Source: MVYY01 sp012517575
GTDB lineage: Bacteria > Bacteroidota > Bacteroidia > Bacteroidales > Paludibacteraceae
Length of the DNA stretch: 64,000 nt
Assembly (NCBI GenBank): GCA_031629035.1
Contig: JAVLUG010000009.1
Coordinates: 171,441 to 235,440, forward strand
Direction: 5' to 3'
The first letter of the stretch is position 1. The number at the start of each line of letters is the position of its first letter. The translations under genes and the position numbers were made by a program. The notes beneath the pieces were generated by a model that ran no database searches, was not told the DNA's origin, and saw nothing but the letters and a program-made list of their open reading frames with translations. This document shows, one piece after another, positions 1 to 8,491 of the stretch.

Positions 1-792
1 TACTGCAACAACCAGACTTTTGTGCCCGAATATTGCAAACCGGTCAAAAGTATTACACAGCAACTCGATGAAGGAGTTGAATTTTTTCATCATAAATATC
101 AGAATCAGTATTATTTGGCTTATTTCCAGTCATATACCAATACATACGATAGTTTTGAAAATTTAATATCGTTGTACGAAGAAGCATTGCGTCATCCTAA
201 GATAAAAGGTTTGGTAATCGGTACTCGCCCCGATTGTGTGAGTGAAGAATTATTGGATTATTTTGAGGAAATTTCTAAAAATTTCTATCTTCTTGTAGAA
301 TATGGTGTTGAATCAACTTTGAATGCAACCTTGGAATTTATTCGTCGGGGACATGATTTTGCTTGTGCTGAACTGGCAGTGCAGGAAACTGCTCGCAGAG
401 GCATCAGAACAGGCGCTCATTTGATACTGGGACTTCCACACGAAAGCAGGGAAATGATACTTGCACATGCCGGTAAAATTTCCCATTTACCTCTAACTTC
501 ATTGAAACTCCATCAACTTCAGATAGTGAAAGGAACAGTGATGGCTACTCAATACCGCCAACATCCCGAGTGGTTTCAACTATTTACTGTTGACGAGTAT
601 GTCGATTTGGTGGTTGATTTTTTGGAAAGGCTTTCTCCCAATATTGCCATCGAGCGATTTGTTTCTCAATCACCTGAAGGGATGGTAATAGCTCCCCAAT
701 GGAAAACAAAAAATTTTGAAATTACTTCGAAAATCGAAAAGCAACTTATAAAGCGAAATACTTTTCAGGGAAGATTTTGGCAGGTAAGGTGA
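1..792 (+). CDS. Radical SAM protein, YhcC/TIGR01212 type (5' end missing)
   Basis: The reading frame is open from base 1, so the gene starts left of the window and only its C-terminal ~263 residues are here. The first codons read YCNNQTF; the Cys at bases 4-6 is the last cysteine of the CxxxCxxC cluster that binds the radical-SAM 4Fe-4S centre, and C-x-YCNN-x-TF is typical of the YhcC family. Further family-like segments are VEYGVES, the GAHLILGLPHES loop, and the region around LKLHQLQIVKGT. Members are radical SAM enzymes of unsettled substrate. A GTG at base 22 is not a credible start because it lies after the cluster. A strong hairpin follows the stop. Confidence 0.85.
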   Translation, partial: YCNNQTFVPEYCKPVKSITQQLDEGVEFFHHKYQNQYYLAYFQSYTNTYDSFENLISLYEEALRHPKIKGLVIGTRPDCVSEELLDYFEEISKNFYLLVEYGVESTLNATLEFIRRGHDFACAELAVQETARRGIRTGAHLILGLPHESREMILAHAGKISHLPLTSLKLHQLQIVKGTVMATQYRQHPEWFQLFTVDEYVDLVVDFLERLSPNIAIERFVSQSPEGMVIAPQWKTKNFEITSKIEKQLIKRNTFQGRFWQVR

Positions 793-828
793 GAAAGAGA
801 AAAGTGATTGGAAACAGATAGTTGAATT

Positions 829-875
829 AAAAATCAGTGAAGAGTCTGCTTAAAACAAACTCTTCACTGATTTTT
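829..875. terminator. Bidirectional intrinsic terminator
   Basis: A perfect 17-bp inverted repeat (829-845 with 859-875) around a 13-base loop lies between two convergent genes. The arms begin and end in A/T runs, so it can terminate transcription from both sides. Confidence 0.85.
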
Positions 876-881
876 CTTTTT

Positions 882-3302
882 TTAATGAACAATTATTAAC
901 GGATAACTGATTATATCTTTACTTGTTTTTATTTTTAGCACATAAGTTCCGGACGCTATGTTGGTGATATCCATTATTGTTTCTTTCGTTTCTTGTAATA
1001 ATTTTCCCTCCAAAGAATACAGTTGTAAATGCTGAATTGATTGATCGGTGATTTTTACCATTACAACGTTGGAAGCCGGATTCGGATAAATCAGTATTTT
1101 ATTTTTCCATACTTGCGGAATGGACATAATTGGTTCATCATAAAGAAGCATGTTGTCTAAATATACTTCACCTGAAGCAGACAAAATACCATTTTTTCTC
1201 AAAATTCTGAATCCTGTAAACTGAAAATTTTTGTCCGCTGGTAACGAATTTAATGCTACTTCTGCAAATTCCCAACCAAAGAAATTTAAATCACACAACT
1301 TAACATATTGAATATCATTGTCGGAAATAAATTTTAACTGTAATTCGTTGCCCGACAAATCTCCATAAATATGTAATCCGATCACTTTTTCGTTACCTGT
1401 TATAAAATTTGGATTTGATGTTGAATAAGTTACTTTGGCGTCAGATTGAGAAAAAGCATAACTGAATAGCATCGAAGAATTGCCAAAAAGCTTTTTAGAT
1501 GTATTTCTGGATGCTGTAGCATTTGTTATTCCAATACTTTCATCGGAAGACAATGAATAAGTTCCCGCAGTTTCAAATTCTTCAACAATTGGTTGATTTT
1601 CAACCAAAACGGTTGAAGTGTGAAAATTAAGCTCAATGGGTTCAACTACCGGCATTCCGATTTCATCCTTTACATCGCCGGAAATCAATATTTTGTAATC
1701 TTCATTGGCTACAAGAGACTGACTAAGTTCAAAATATGTTGAGCCATAGGGAGCTTGAACTTTGTTGTTGAGTACACTCCGTGTGTTCTTGGTCAGTTCA
1801 GTTCCATTTTTATCTACAACTTTAATTTCTGACTGTAAGTTAGAAGTATTTAATATCCTGTCAAAAATCAATCGGAACATGGGTTTAGTATATACACCTT
1901 TTGCTCCATCAAAAGGATAAGAAGTGAGTAGTTGCAACCGATTTCGGTTTTTTGTAACAAACTGGAAAGAAAAATCTTCAGTCATACTTAAATTGTCTGG
2001 ATGTTTAGCAGTCTTTGCCAATTTGACGGTGTAGAGCGTTGCTTTTTCAAGGGGAAGTTTTGGTTTGAAGCGCAAAATACGCTGACTGTCTTCAAAAGTA
2101 ATAGTACCTTCTACTGCTGGAGTAATAGAAAATGCTTCAGTTGTTGAAGTTACATCCATATCCCAATTAAAAGTCAAAACTATATCGGTTGAGCATTCGG
2201 CACTGTCGGGTAGCAGTATGTTTGGGGAATAGGAAATTACTTCAGGTGGTGTGTTTCTGACTTTGTTTAGATTGATATTTTGATAAGAAATACTTCCTGC
2301 AGCCACAGTAACCTCAAAAGTTTGTTCGTGATAGTTATCTGCTTCAGCTTTGAGATGGTAAACACCGGGAGCGAGATTTTTAAATACAAAGACTCCATTG
2401 TTGAGTTGGTCGGTGGTATAGGTTTCGTTGGTTTCCAAAATTGTTAGTTTTGCACCATTTAGAGGCAGCAACTCATCTCTTGTGCCTTTCAGTTTATAGT
2501 AGCTTTCCTGAATAATATTTCGACTGTCGCGAATGGATCCAGCAATGTTACCCGTAGGGATAGTTCCTGCCTGAAAATACTGACAGAAAGATTTAAAAAA
2601 ATGCCATGCTTCAAGCCATCTGTAATCGCCATTCATAAGCCGATATGTTTCGGGGATGTAATCGTGCATAGAGCCTTCGGAGATGGCACCAGGAACATTT
2701 AAACCCCGCAGCACACCGTATCCATCGCTCCAACCCATGGCCGTTCGTGCAAATGTCTTATCACCTCGCACGGCATAACTTGCCGACCAATTGGTTATTT
2801 GGTTGGAGTAAAGGTTTTGGGCAACAATTGTGCTGATGGTTCTGCTTTCATCAGAAAAAGGCGTAGGTGTGGGATAAGTGTAGGTGTCGTTAGGATCGAG
2901 TCCGGCATAGAGTTGTAAAACATAGTTGGCAATACCGTTCCCTGCGTTACTGTGGATAGAAAGCATATAATCTACGTTTGCTTCATTTGCCATTGCAACT
3001 ATTTGCGACAGAGGCAAATCATCGGCCGTAGTATTGGTAGTGCGAGTTATAATTACCGTTGCTCCTGCATTCTCCAGCATCGATTTAAGTTTTAATCCTT
3101 TGTCCAGATTGCTTTTCGATTCCCAAAAACCGTTAGGATCGCCCGAAGAATAAGGAGCTATAACTACATTTCTGTCATCGCTGTCATAACCTCCATGACC
3201 CGGATTGACGCATATTTTTATATCCGAAAAATTTTGGGCTTGGGCTGAAACAACAAAACTGGCTAAAAATACAAACAAGCAATATCTTTTGATAATATTC
3301 AT
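882..3302 (-). CDS. Secreted N-acetylmuramoyl-L-alanine amidase with T9SS C-terminal domain
   Basis: The first domain (about residues 27-245) is an Amidase_3 zinc hydrolase that cuts the MurNAc-L-alanine bond of peptidoglycan. Expected zinc and catalytic residues are visible: His36 in NPGHGG, Glu61, His117 in SIHSNAG, and Glu209 in AISEGS. A signal peptide ends near SAQAQ. Then come a carboxypeptidase-regulatory-like module, two Big_5-like Ig domains (PFDGAKGVYTKPMFR), a jelly-roll-like region and a C-terminal T9SS sorting domain with YPNPAS. The ATG at 3302 is preferred to an upstream TTG at 3317 because it leads straight into the signal peptide. It lies 17 bases after the PD40 gene and is last in the peptidoglycan locus. 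It probably releases stem peptides at the cell surface. Confidence 0.9.
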   Translation of the reverse strand: MNIIKRYCLFVFLASFVVSAQAQNFSDIKICVNPGHGGYDSDDRNVVIAPYSSGDPNGFWESKSNLDKGLKLKSMLENAGATVIITRTTNTTADDLPLSQIVAMANEANVDYMLSIHSNAGNGIANYVLQLYAGLDPNDTYTYPTPTPFSDESRTISTIVAQNLYSNQITNWSASYAVRGDKTFARTAMGWSDGYGVLRGLNVPGAISEGSMHDYIPETYRLMNGDYRWLEAWHFFKSFCQYFQAGTIPTGNIAGSIRDSRNIIQESYYKLKGTRDELLPLNGAKLTILETNETYTTDQLNNGVFVFKNLAPGVYHLKAEADNYHEQTFEVTVAAGSISYQNINLNKVRNTPPEVISYSPNILLPDSAECSTDIVLTFNWDMDVTSTTEAFSITPAVEGTITFEDSQRILRFKPKLPLEKATLYTVKLAKTAKHPDNLSMTEDFSFQFVTKNRNRLQLLTSYPFDGAKGVYTKPMFRLIFDRILNTSNLQSEIKVVDKNGTELTKNTRSVLNNKVQAPYGSTYFELSQSLVANEDYKILISGDVKDEIGMPVVEPIELNFHTSTVLVENQPIVEEFETAGTYSLSSDESIGITNATASRNTSKKLFGNSSMLFSYAFSQSDAKVTYSTSNPNFITGNEKVIGLHIYGDLSGNELQLKFISDNDIQYVKLCDLNFFGWEFAEVALNSLPADKNFQFTGFRILRKNGILSASGEVYLDNMLLYDEPIMSIPQVWKNKILIYPNPASNVVMVKITDQSIQHLQLYSLEGKLLQETKETIMDITNIASGTYVLKIKTSKDIISYPLIIVH

Positions 3303-3319
3303 GGTTTTGTTTAACAATT

Positions 3320-4237
3320 TTAGGGTTTAACATCCAATTCAACTATAATAATGTCGCCTTGCAGTTGATTGTAGGCAACTTTATTCCCTTTTGACGAAGC
3401 CGAAGGATACATGGCAATTTCGTTTTCGAGACTCAGTGGCATTTTTATTTTTCCATTCAATGAAACCAGTAGTACTTTAGAAGCTGTTATAAAATGTCCA
3501 TCATCTTTATCCTGCATACCAATCACATAATCATTGTTATACCAAACCGGAGCATTGAGATATCCAAGTGAAGCCGTGATTTTTCCTTCCAAATCAGAAA
3601 CATAAGTTCCTTTTCCTGCAACAGTAAATAGAATTTTTTTGTTGTCGGGAGAGAGTGAAACCCAAATATATCTGGCATTGTTTTCTCCAGTCGGATTTAA
3701 CTCCGTCCTTTTTCCATTGGCATATACCACCAATTTTAAGTCTTCCGTACAAACATAAGGAGGCACATTATTCTTTGTTTTTCCGAAAGTGGCTTTCAGT
3801 AGTTTTCTGTCAGTAGATACTAAAAATCCGTTTTGATAATTTTGTAGATGAGCTAAATTTCTCTGTGGTGAAATCATTTCAATTTTTTGTTTTTTTACTA
3901 AATCGAAACTTTCAATGGCATCTAACTTGCGTCTGTTTTGGTAAATAGTCTTTCTGTAAAAAATTTTTGTACCATCAGCATTAAATATCGGAGCATAACC
4001 TGCGCCTTCGCTTTCACAAATAGTTATCAGTTCTTTTGTGTTTAAATCGTACAGCCATAGTCCTTTCTGATTTTCCGATGTAAACAATAATTTATCTCCG
4101 GCAGGACTTAATACAGGGCATGTACCTTTTACCTCGTTCCCATTAACCTTGTAACGTTTCACAATGTTTACGTTTTGAGCTGATAATGAGCCTGCTATTA
4201 AAAATAGCCCCAGTAAACAAATTTTGAATGTTTTCAT
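3320..4237 (-). CDS. Secreted TolB-like (PD40) beta-propeller protein
   Basis: 305 residues with a signal peptide (cut near SLSAQ). The body carries repeats of the TolB/PD40 type, such as CPVLSPAGDKLLFTSE, APIFNADGTKIFYRK and WVSLSPDNKKILFTVAG, about 4-6 blades. No catalytic residues are evident. It sits between the phosphodiester glycosidase and the amidase in the same orientation with short gaps, so it is probably co-transcribed. Such propellers often act as binding or scaffold proteins in the periplasm or on the surface; a role in substrate or peptide recognition is inference. It has no T9SS C-terminal domain, unlike its neighbours. Confidence 0.75.
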   Translation of the reverse strand: MKTFKICLLGLFLIAGSLSAQNVNIVKRYKVNGNEVKGTCPVLSPAGDKLLFTSENQKGLWLYDLNTKELITICESEGAGYAPIFNADGTKIFYRKTIYQNRRKLDAIESFDLVKKQKIEMISPQRNLAHLQNYQNGFLVSTDRKLLKATFGKTKNNVPPYVCTEDLKLVVYANGKRTELNPTGENNARYIWVSLSPDNKKILFTVAGKGTYVSDLEGKITASLGYLNAPVWYNNDYVIGMQDKDDGHFITASKVLLVSLNGKIKMPLSLENEIAMYPSASSKGNKVAYNQLQGDIIIVELDVKP

Positions 4238-4317
4238 TGGATTTTAATTTAAGATGATTATATAAATTTAGTTGAAATATATTAAGTTGATCATGTCTTT
4301 TGATCGCTAATAAGATG

Positions 4318-6762
4318 CTATTTAATTAAAAGATTTATTGTTTCTGAAGTTTCTTTATTCCTGATTTTCAACAAATAGGTTCCTGCAGGTAATTTACCAA
4401 CCTCAAAAATAGCCATTCCATTCTCAGGGTTCAGTTTTTGAGAAACCACGCATTGACCATTTAAATGAAAAAGTTGAGCTTGCAGAAGTTTTGCGTCATT
4501 ATTTTTTATTCTTATGTTCAACGAGTTCCCCTCCAGTGGATTTGGGAAAACTTCATATTGAGAAAGCAATACAGAAGGTAATCCTGAAACTTCCACTCCC
4601 TTATAGCAAAGAACAATTTCCTTTAGAGCCAGTGTATAAGCTTGTCCTGAGGTTTGTGCCCCAAGATAAAAGTTAATGTTATCGAACCACACCGGATAAA
4701 TGGCAATATCTGTGGCATCGAAAAGTTCGCTCATGGCTACCGATAGTTCTGTATCTGTGTTTTTTGGAATTGTAGTAAATTCTTTTGACACAAAGGAAGC
4801 TGCATTATTTGCTCTCAGTGATAAAAGAGCTTTGGTAATATTGATGTCTCCAATGTTGACAATTAGCTTTAATGTATCGGGCAATCCATACATGGGAGCG
4901 TTTCTCAAAAGTTTGATAAAAGGTGCTCTGGTGGAAGTATAAACATAATTAACGGCAGCTCCATGTGTCCAGTTGCTGGGTAAATTTTCCGTGTTAAGTA
5001 CTGCATTTAAAGGAGCAGAAGCTGTCAATGTCCAGTTTTCAACATCGAAGTTATCGCCTATCATTCTTCCCGAAGTTGGAATTTCAACAATCACTTTGAG
5101 TGAATCTTTGAAATCGCCCAAAGTGCCAACTACTGTTGTACTGCCATTTTTCAAACCTTTTAAATGCCCGTTTTCATCAATGGAACAAATTTCAGGATCA
5201 CGGATGGTCCAACTCAAAGCAGCAGGGAGAACATCCATAGTATTTATTCCTATTGTAGTTTGAACTTGAATGGGATAATTGCTGCGTTGATCTACCAAAA
5301 CCGAATCCAATCGGAAAGCTACTTCAGCAGAGCCAACTAATTTTATAGTCAATTTTGTTTCAATGTTATTGTAATGAGCAGTTAAAATTCCTCCTTCAGT
5401 GCCGGTTGCAACAAATCTTCCATCTTCCAAAATTTGCCCAACATCCGGTGCACAACTCAACGATACTCCTTTCAAATCGGTATTTATCAGGACACCATAT
5501 TGATTGTATCCCAAAAATTTTGGCATGATTACACCAAAGCGAGGCAACTGAATAGTGGGAGTATAGGATTTTATTTCAGCAATCACATTATCGTTTGGAG
5601 CAGTTGCCACTGCAAAAATTCCATTGGCAACCGCACGTTCGTTACCGTCGCTTGGGGAATTCATAATGCCAAACGACTTGACATACATGCAGCTTGATCC
5701 GCCACCATCGAGATTAATGGCAGAATAGGCACCTGCGCTTTTCATTAAAATGGCCAGTTGTTTGGTTGTTACTCCTGCTGAAACACCACGTCCATCCACA
5801 ACGCAGAAAATTACTGTGTCTTTATTTTGTGAATATCCAATAGCTGTTCGGGGATGAAGTTCATTCCAAACCTCTGAAGTTTCAACTATTCCATTCTTTA
5901 ACATTTCCTTTCGGTTGTCTCCGCCAACCATTTGTGTAAAGGGTGCTGTTATTTCGTTATTTAAGGTTAATCCAATAGAAATTTCTACCGTATCATTCAG
6001 AGACAGATTATCGAGTATTGTTTGGGAAGTTCCATGCCCCGAAAGTACAGCTTGTCCTGAAGGAATGGTCATGTTTCCTTTGTTTTTTTCTATTTTGGTT
6101 ACTTTTGCTTTTACGGGGCTGTTTGTTTTCCAACTTTCACCTTCGATTAGTTCAACTAAAACCTCTGTTCCATACGAATTGGTACGAGTATATTTTCCGT
6201 TGTTTCTATTGTATAAGACAAGTTCATTTGTCGAGCGAAGATGATTGACATGATTAATAACATATTCTGTTTGACTAAATTTCAATTTACCATTATAAGT
6301 TATTTCTCCAACATAAGGCAATTTGTTTTGATCAAAAGAAAAAATTTTTCGGGCAATAGGCATGGTTGCTAATTCTGCATCCACCATGCAGCCGCCAATG
6401 GGCATACCCAAATAACTTCCCGAAGTGGTAAAAAAATCTCCATTGGTTCCGGCAAAATATACGGACCCTTCTTTGCTTTTTCGGGTAGCCATCGCAGAGG
6501 GGGTTTCAGTTCCATAAATGGAATCACGTGCCAAAGTAGTTTTTATGGTTACATAGGGGTGATGGAGGGCTGTTTTTAAAAAATATACATCCAGTCGGGT
6601 GTTGCTTTTGAGTCGCAGACCAGTATAAGTAGTACCGGGACCTACTTGGTAATTGTCCAGGGTGTCGATGCTGTAAATTTTTCCATCAATGTCAATGGTT
6701 TGTGCCAATCCAACAATAGAAAAAAAACTGATAAGAAGGAAAAGAAAGTATTTTTTATTCAT
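4318..6762 (-). CDS. Secreted phosphodiester glycosidase (NAGPA/DUF2233 family) with T9SS C-terminal domain
   Basis: The N-terminal ~400 residues match the NAGPA family (the 'uncovering enzyme' fold that cleaves GlcNAc-alpha-1-phosphodiesters): FCVVDGRG and INLDGGGSSCMYV are diagnostic. They are followed by Big_2-like Ig domains (VALSWTIRDPE-like, GLKNGSTTVVGT), a galactose-binding-like region and a C-terminal T9SS domain containing VFPNPLEG. The ATG at 6762 opens a clear signal peptide (ends VGLAQ); the longer start at 6795 would put charged residues before it. Its place in a peptidoglycan locus suggests removal of phosphodiester-linked GlcNAc or wall-polymer decorations. That substrate is inference. 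Confidence 0.85.
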   Translation of the reverse strand: MNKKYFLFLLISFFSIVGLAQTIDIDGKIYSIDTLDNYQVGPGTTYTGLRLKSNTRLDVYFLKTALHHPYVTIKTTLARDSIYGTETPSAMATRKSKEGSVYFAGTNGDFFTTSGSYLGMPIGGCMVDAELATMPIARKIFSFDQNKLPYVGEITYNGKLKFSQTEYVINHVNHLRSTNELVLYNRNNGKYTRTNSYGTEVLVELIEGESWKTNSPVKAKVTKIEKNKGNMTIPSGQAVLSGHGTSQTILDNLSLNDTVEISIGLTLNNEITAPFTQMVGGDNRKEMLKNGIVETSEVWNELHPRTAIGYSQNKDTVIFCVVDGRGVSAGVTTKQLAILMKSAGAYSAINLDGGGSSCMYVKSFGIMNSPSDGNERAVANGIFAVATAPNDNVIAEIKSYTPTIQLPRFGVIMPKFLGYNQYGVLINTDLKGVSLSCAPDVGQILEDGRFVATGTEGGILTAHYNNIETKLTIKLVGSAEVAFRLDSVLVDQRSNYPIQVQTTIGINTMDVLPAALSWTIRDPEICSIDENGHLKGLKNGSTTVVGTLGDFKDSLKVIVEIPTSGRMIGDNFDVENWTLTASAPLNAVLNTENLPSNWTHGAAVNYVYTSTRAPFIKLLRNAPMYGLPDTLKLIVNIGDINITKALLSLRANNAASFVSKEFTTIPKNTDTELSVAMSELFDATDIAIYPVWFDNINFYLGAQTSGQAYTLALKEIVLCYKGVEVSGLPSVLLSQYEVFPNPLEGNSLNIRIKNNDAKLLQAQLFHLNGQCVVSQKLNPENGMAIFEVGKLPAGTYLLKIRNKETSETINLLIK

Positions 6763-6940
6763 GGTTGTTGACTTTTTTGATAATTTTTCAAACACTAAAA
6801 ACTAAAAATTTAAGGAGTGCAATGATGAAAAATCTTTAAAATAGAGATGAACATTTTCTCTGAAACAGACTGATCGAACTTTTTTGGCAAGGCAGGTATG
6901 AGAAAACAGAAAAAGAAATTTAACTGAAATAAATTTGGAA

Positions 6941-6977
6941 TTCAAACATGTGGCGTTAAATTCGCCACATGTTTGAA
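6941..6977. promoter_or_regulatory. Perfect hairpin inside the peptidoglycan locus
   Basis: A perfect 15-bp inverted repeat (6941-6955 with 6963-6977) with a 7-base loop, just downstream of the 476-residue protein gene and within a 229-bp gap in the otherwise tight gene series. No uninterrupted U-run follows in the minus direction, so it may be a partial terminator or an mRNA-stabilizing or processing element rather than a full stop. Confidence 0.6.
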
Positions 6978-6991
6978 TAAATGGGAAAGAT

Positions 6992-8422
6992 TTACTTAAC
7001 AATCACTTTCTGAATAGCTGTTTCTCCATGTAATGTTGTAGCTTTAACTACAAAAACGCCTTTACCCGGAGATTCAACTGAAGAAACATTGGCAAACTTT
7101 CCGATTAACTGGCCGGTAACATTATAAATGCTAAGATTAGCCACGGTTTCTGAAAGTTTTAACGTGTTTCCTTTGACGGATACGGTAACAGGTTGCAACG
7201 ATATTTCCGGTTTCCCCGACTGTGTAACTTTAAATTCATACATTCCGTATCCATTTTCACCGGTATAAACATAAATTTTTGCGGTATTGCCATTTACTTC
7301 TACAGCCGGCATGGCAGTACGATAGGCATTTGAGGATCCGCCCATTCCTTTCATTGGAAATGTCCACAAGCAGTCCAAACCTGTGAAAGCTTTGTTGGCA
7401 TCGGCAAACTTAAACAGACGGAAAGAAGAAGGAGGTGTTCCAGCGGTATTAGTAGCAGCCATTACAACAAAATATTCTTCTCCAACTTGGAATTCAGCAA
7501 GACCGTTGTGACCCTGATTCATGGTAAGAATTTTATCTTGCATGGTGGTAGAATCTTTCAGAGCATCAGGATTGTTGTAAAAACCATCAATCACATTTCC
7601 GTCCATGTCAATCAAAGTCGGATAGGTAGCATTCCCATCCAGATAGAAATAATTTTCTTCTACAGGGAATATCTGCGGAGCTGAACCAGGATTAGCCAAT
7701 CCTGTCAAATAGGTACCTGCAGTAACATTATCGATTTCAATCATAACAGGATCAGAAGCTACTCCGTTGGTAATTGTCCATTTGTAAGCTTCCATAGCTA
7801 AAGCATTTGAGGCCATAATTATTGCATTGGTATTGACATCTCCCCATACTCCGAAAGCATCAAAACGAATCGTTGATGCAGGAAATAGTGTTGCCAAGTT
7901 TGCCTGATCGATAATAAGTGTACCTGAACCATCTGTCAAGTTTACTTTCCAAACTTGGAAACGTCCAGCAGATGAAATAATGCAATTACCCAACAATACA
8001 TTCCCTGCATTGTCACTTTTAATGTCGTTGAAAGGAAGGAACCCGGCCACCCAAATGCTATCGGCAGTGTCGGCTTTGTTTCTTCCCATATAGGTAAAGA
8101 TGTTGCTTGCCAATACAATCGGGGCTTCTGTCAAACCTGTTTCTCCGTTTACTACCGTGATTTGTTTCTTTTCCCGATCGATGAAAAGCATTTTCCCGTC
8201 TTTAACCGCCATTCCACGAACAAATCCTGATGTTCCGATTTTGTCGGCGGCGGCAACATAATTTCCCAGCGTTACCGAATACAGCCACTTGTTGGTCAGG
8301 GTGTATTCTCCGTTTGGTCCCATTGCATTGTACGTGGTGTCCTGCAGCGGAGTTGCTGCCCATGCACTGCTGAGGAATGCACTGCATAGCAATGCTATTC
8401 CGAAAAGTACTTGTTTTTTCAT
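6992..8422 (-). CDS. Secreted protein with beta-propeller-like body and T9SS-like C-terminus
   Basis: 476 residues with a signal peptide (MKKQVLFGIALLCSAFLSSA) and short strand-rich repeats of the type seen in NHL or DUF4623-like propellers (for example GFVRGMAVKDGKMLFIDRE and NAIIMASNALAMEAYKW). The last ~70 residues (LSIYNVTGQLIGKF ... KGVFVVKATT) look like a T9SS type A sorting domain, so the protein is probably exported to the surface. No catalytic motif was recognised; DUF4623 membership is a guess. It lies between the GHL10 glycosidase and the hairpin at 6941-6977, likely last gene of the first part of the operon. Confidence 0.6.
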   Translation of the reverse strand: MKKQVLFGIALLCSAFLSSAWAATPLQDTTYNAMGPNGEYTLTNKWLYSVTLGNYVAAADKIGTSGFVRGMAVKDGKMLFIDREKKQITVVNGETGLTEAPIVLASNIFTYMGRNKADTADSIWVAGFLPFNDIKSDNAGNVLLGNCIISSAGRFQVWKVNLTDGSGTLIIDQANLATLFPASTIRFDAFGVWGDVNTNAIIMASNALAMEAYKWTITNGVASDPVMIEIDNVTAGTYLTGLANPGSAPQIFPVEENYFYLDGNATYPTLIDMDGNVIDGFYNNPDALKDSTTMQDKILTMNQGHNGLAEFQVGEEYFVVMAATNTAGTPPSSFRLFKFADANKAFTGLDCLWTFPMKGMGGSSNAYRTAMPAVEVNGNTAKIYVYTGENGYGMYEFKVTQSGKPEISLQPVTVSVKGNTLKLSETVANLSIYNVTGQLIGKFANVSSVESPGKGVFVVKATTLHGETAIQKVIVK

Positions 8423-8491
8423 AACATAATAAAATTTAAAAGTTAGTAAATATAAAATTAATTAAAAAATAGAGATTTTCTTGATAAAAGT

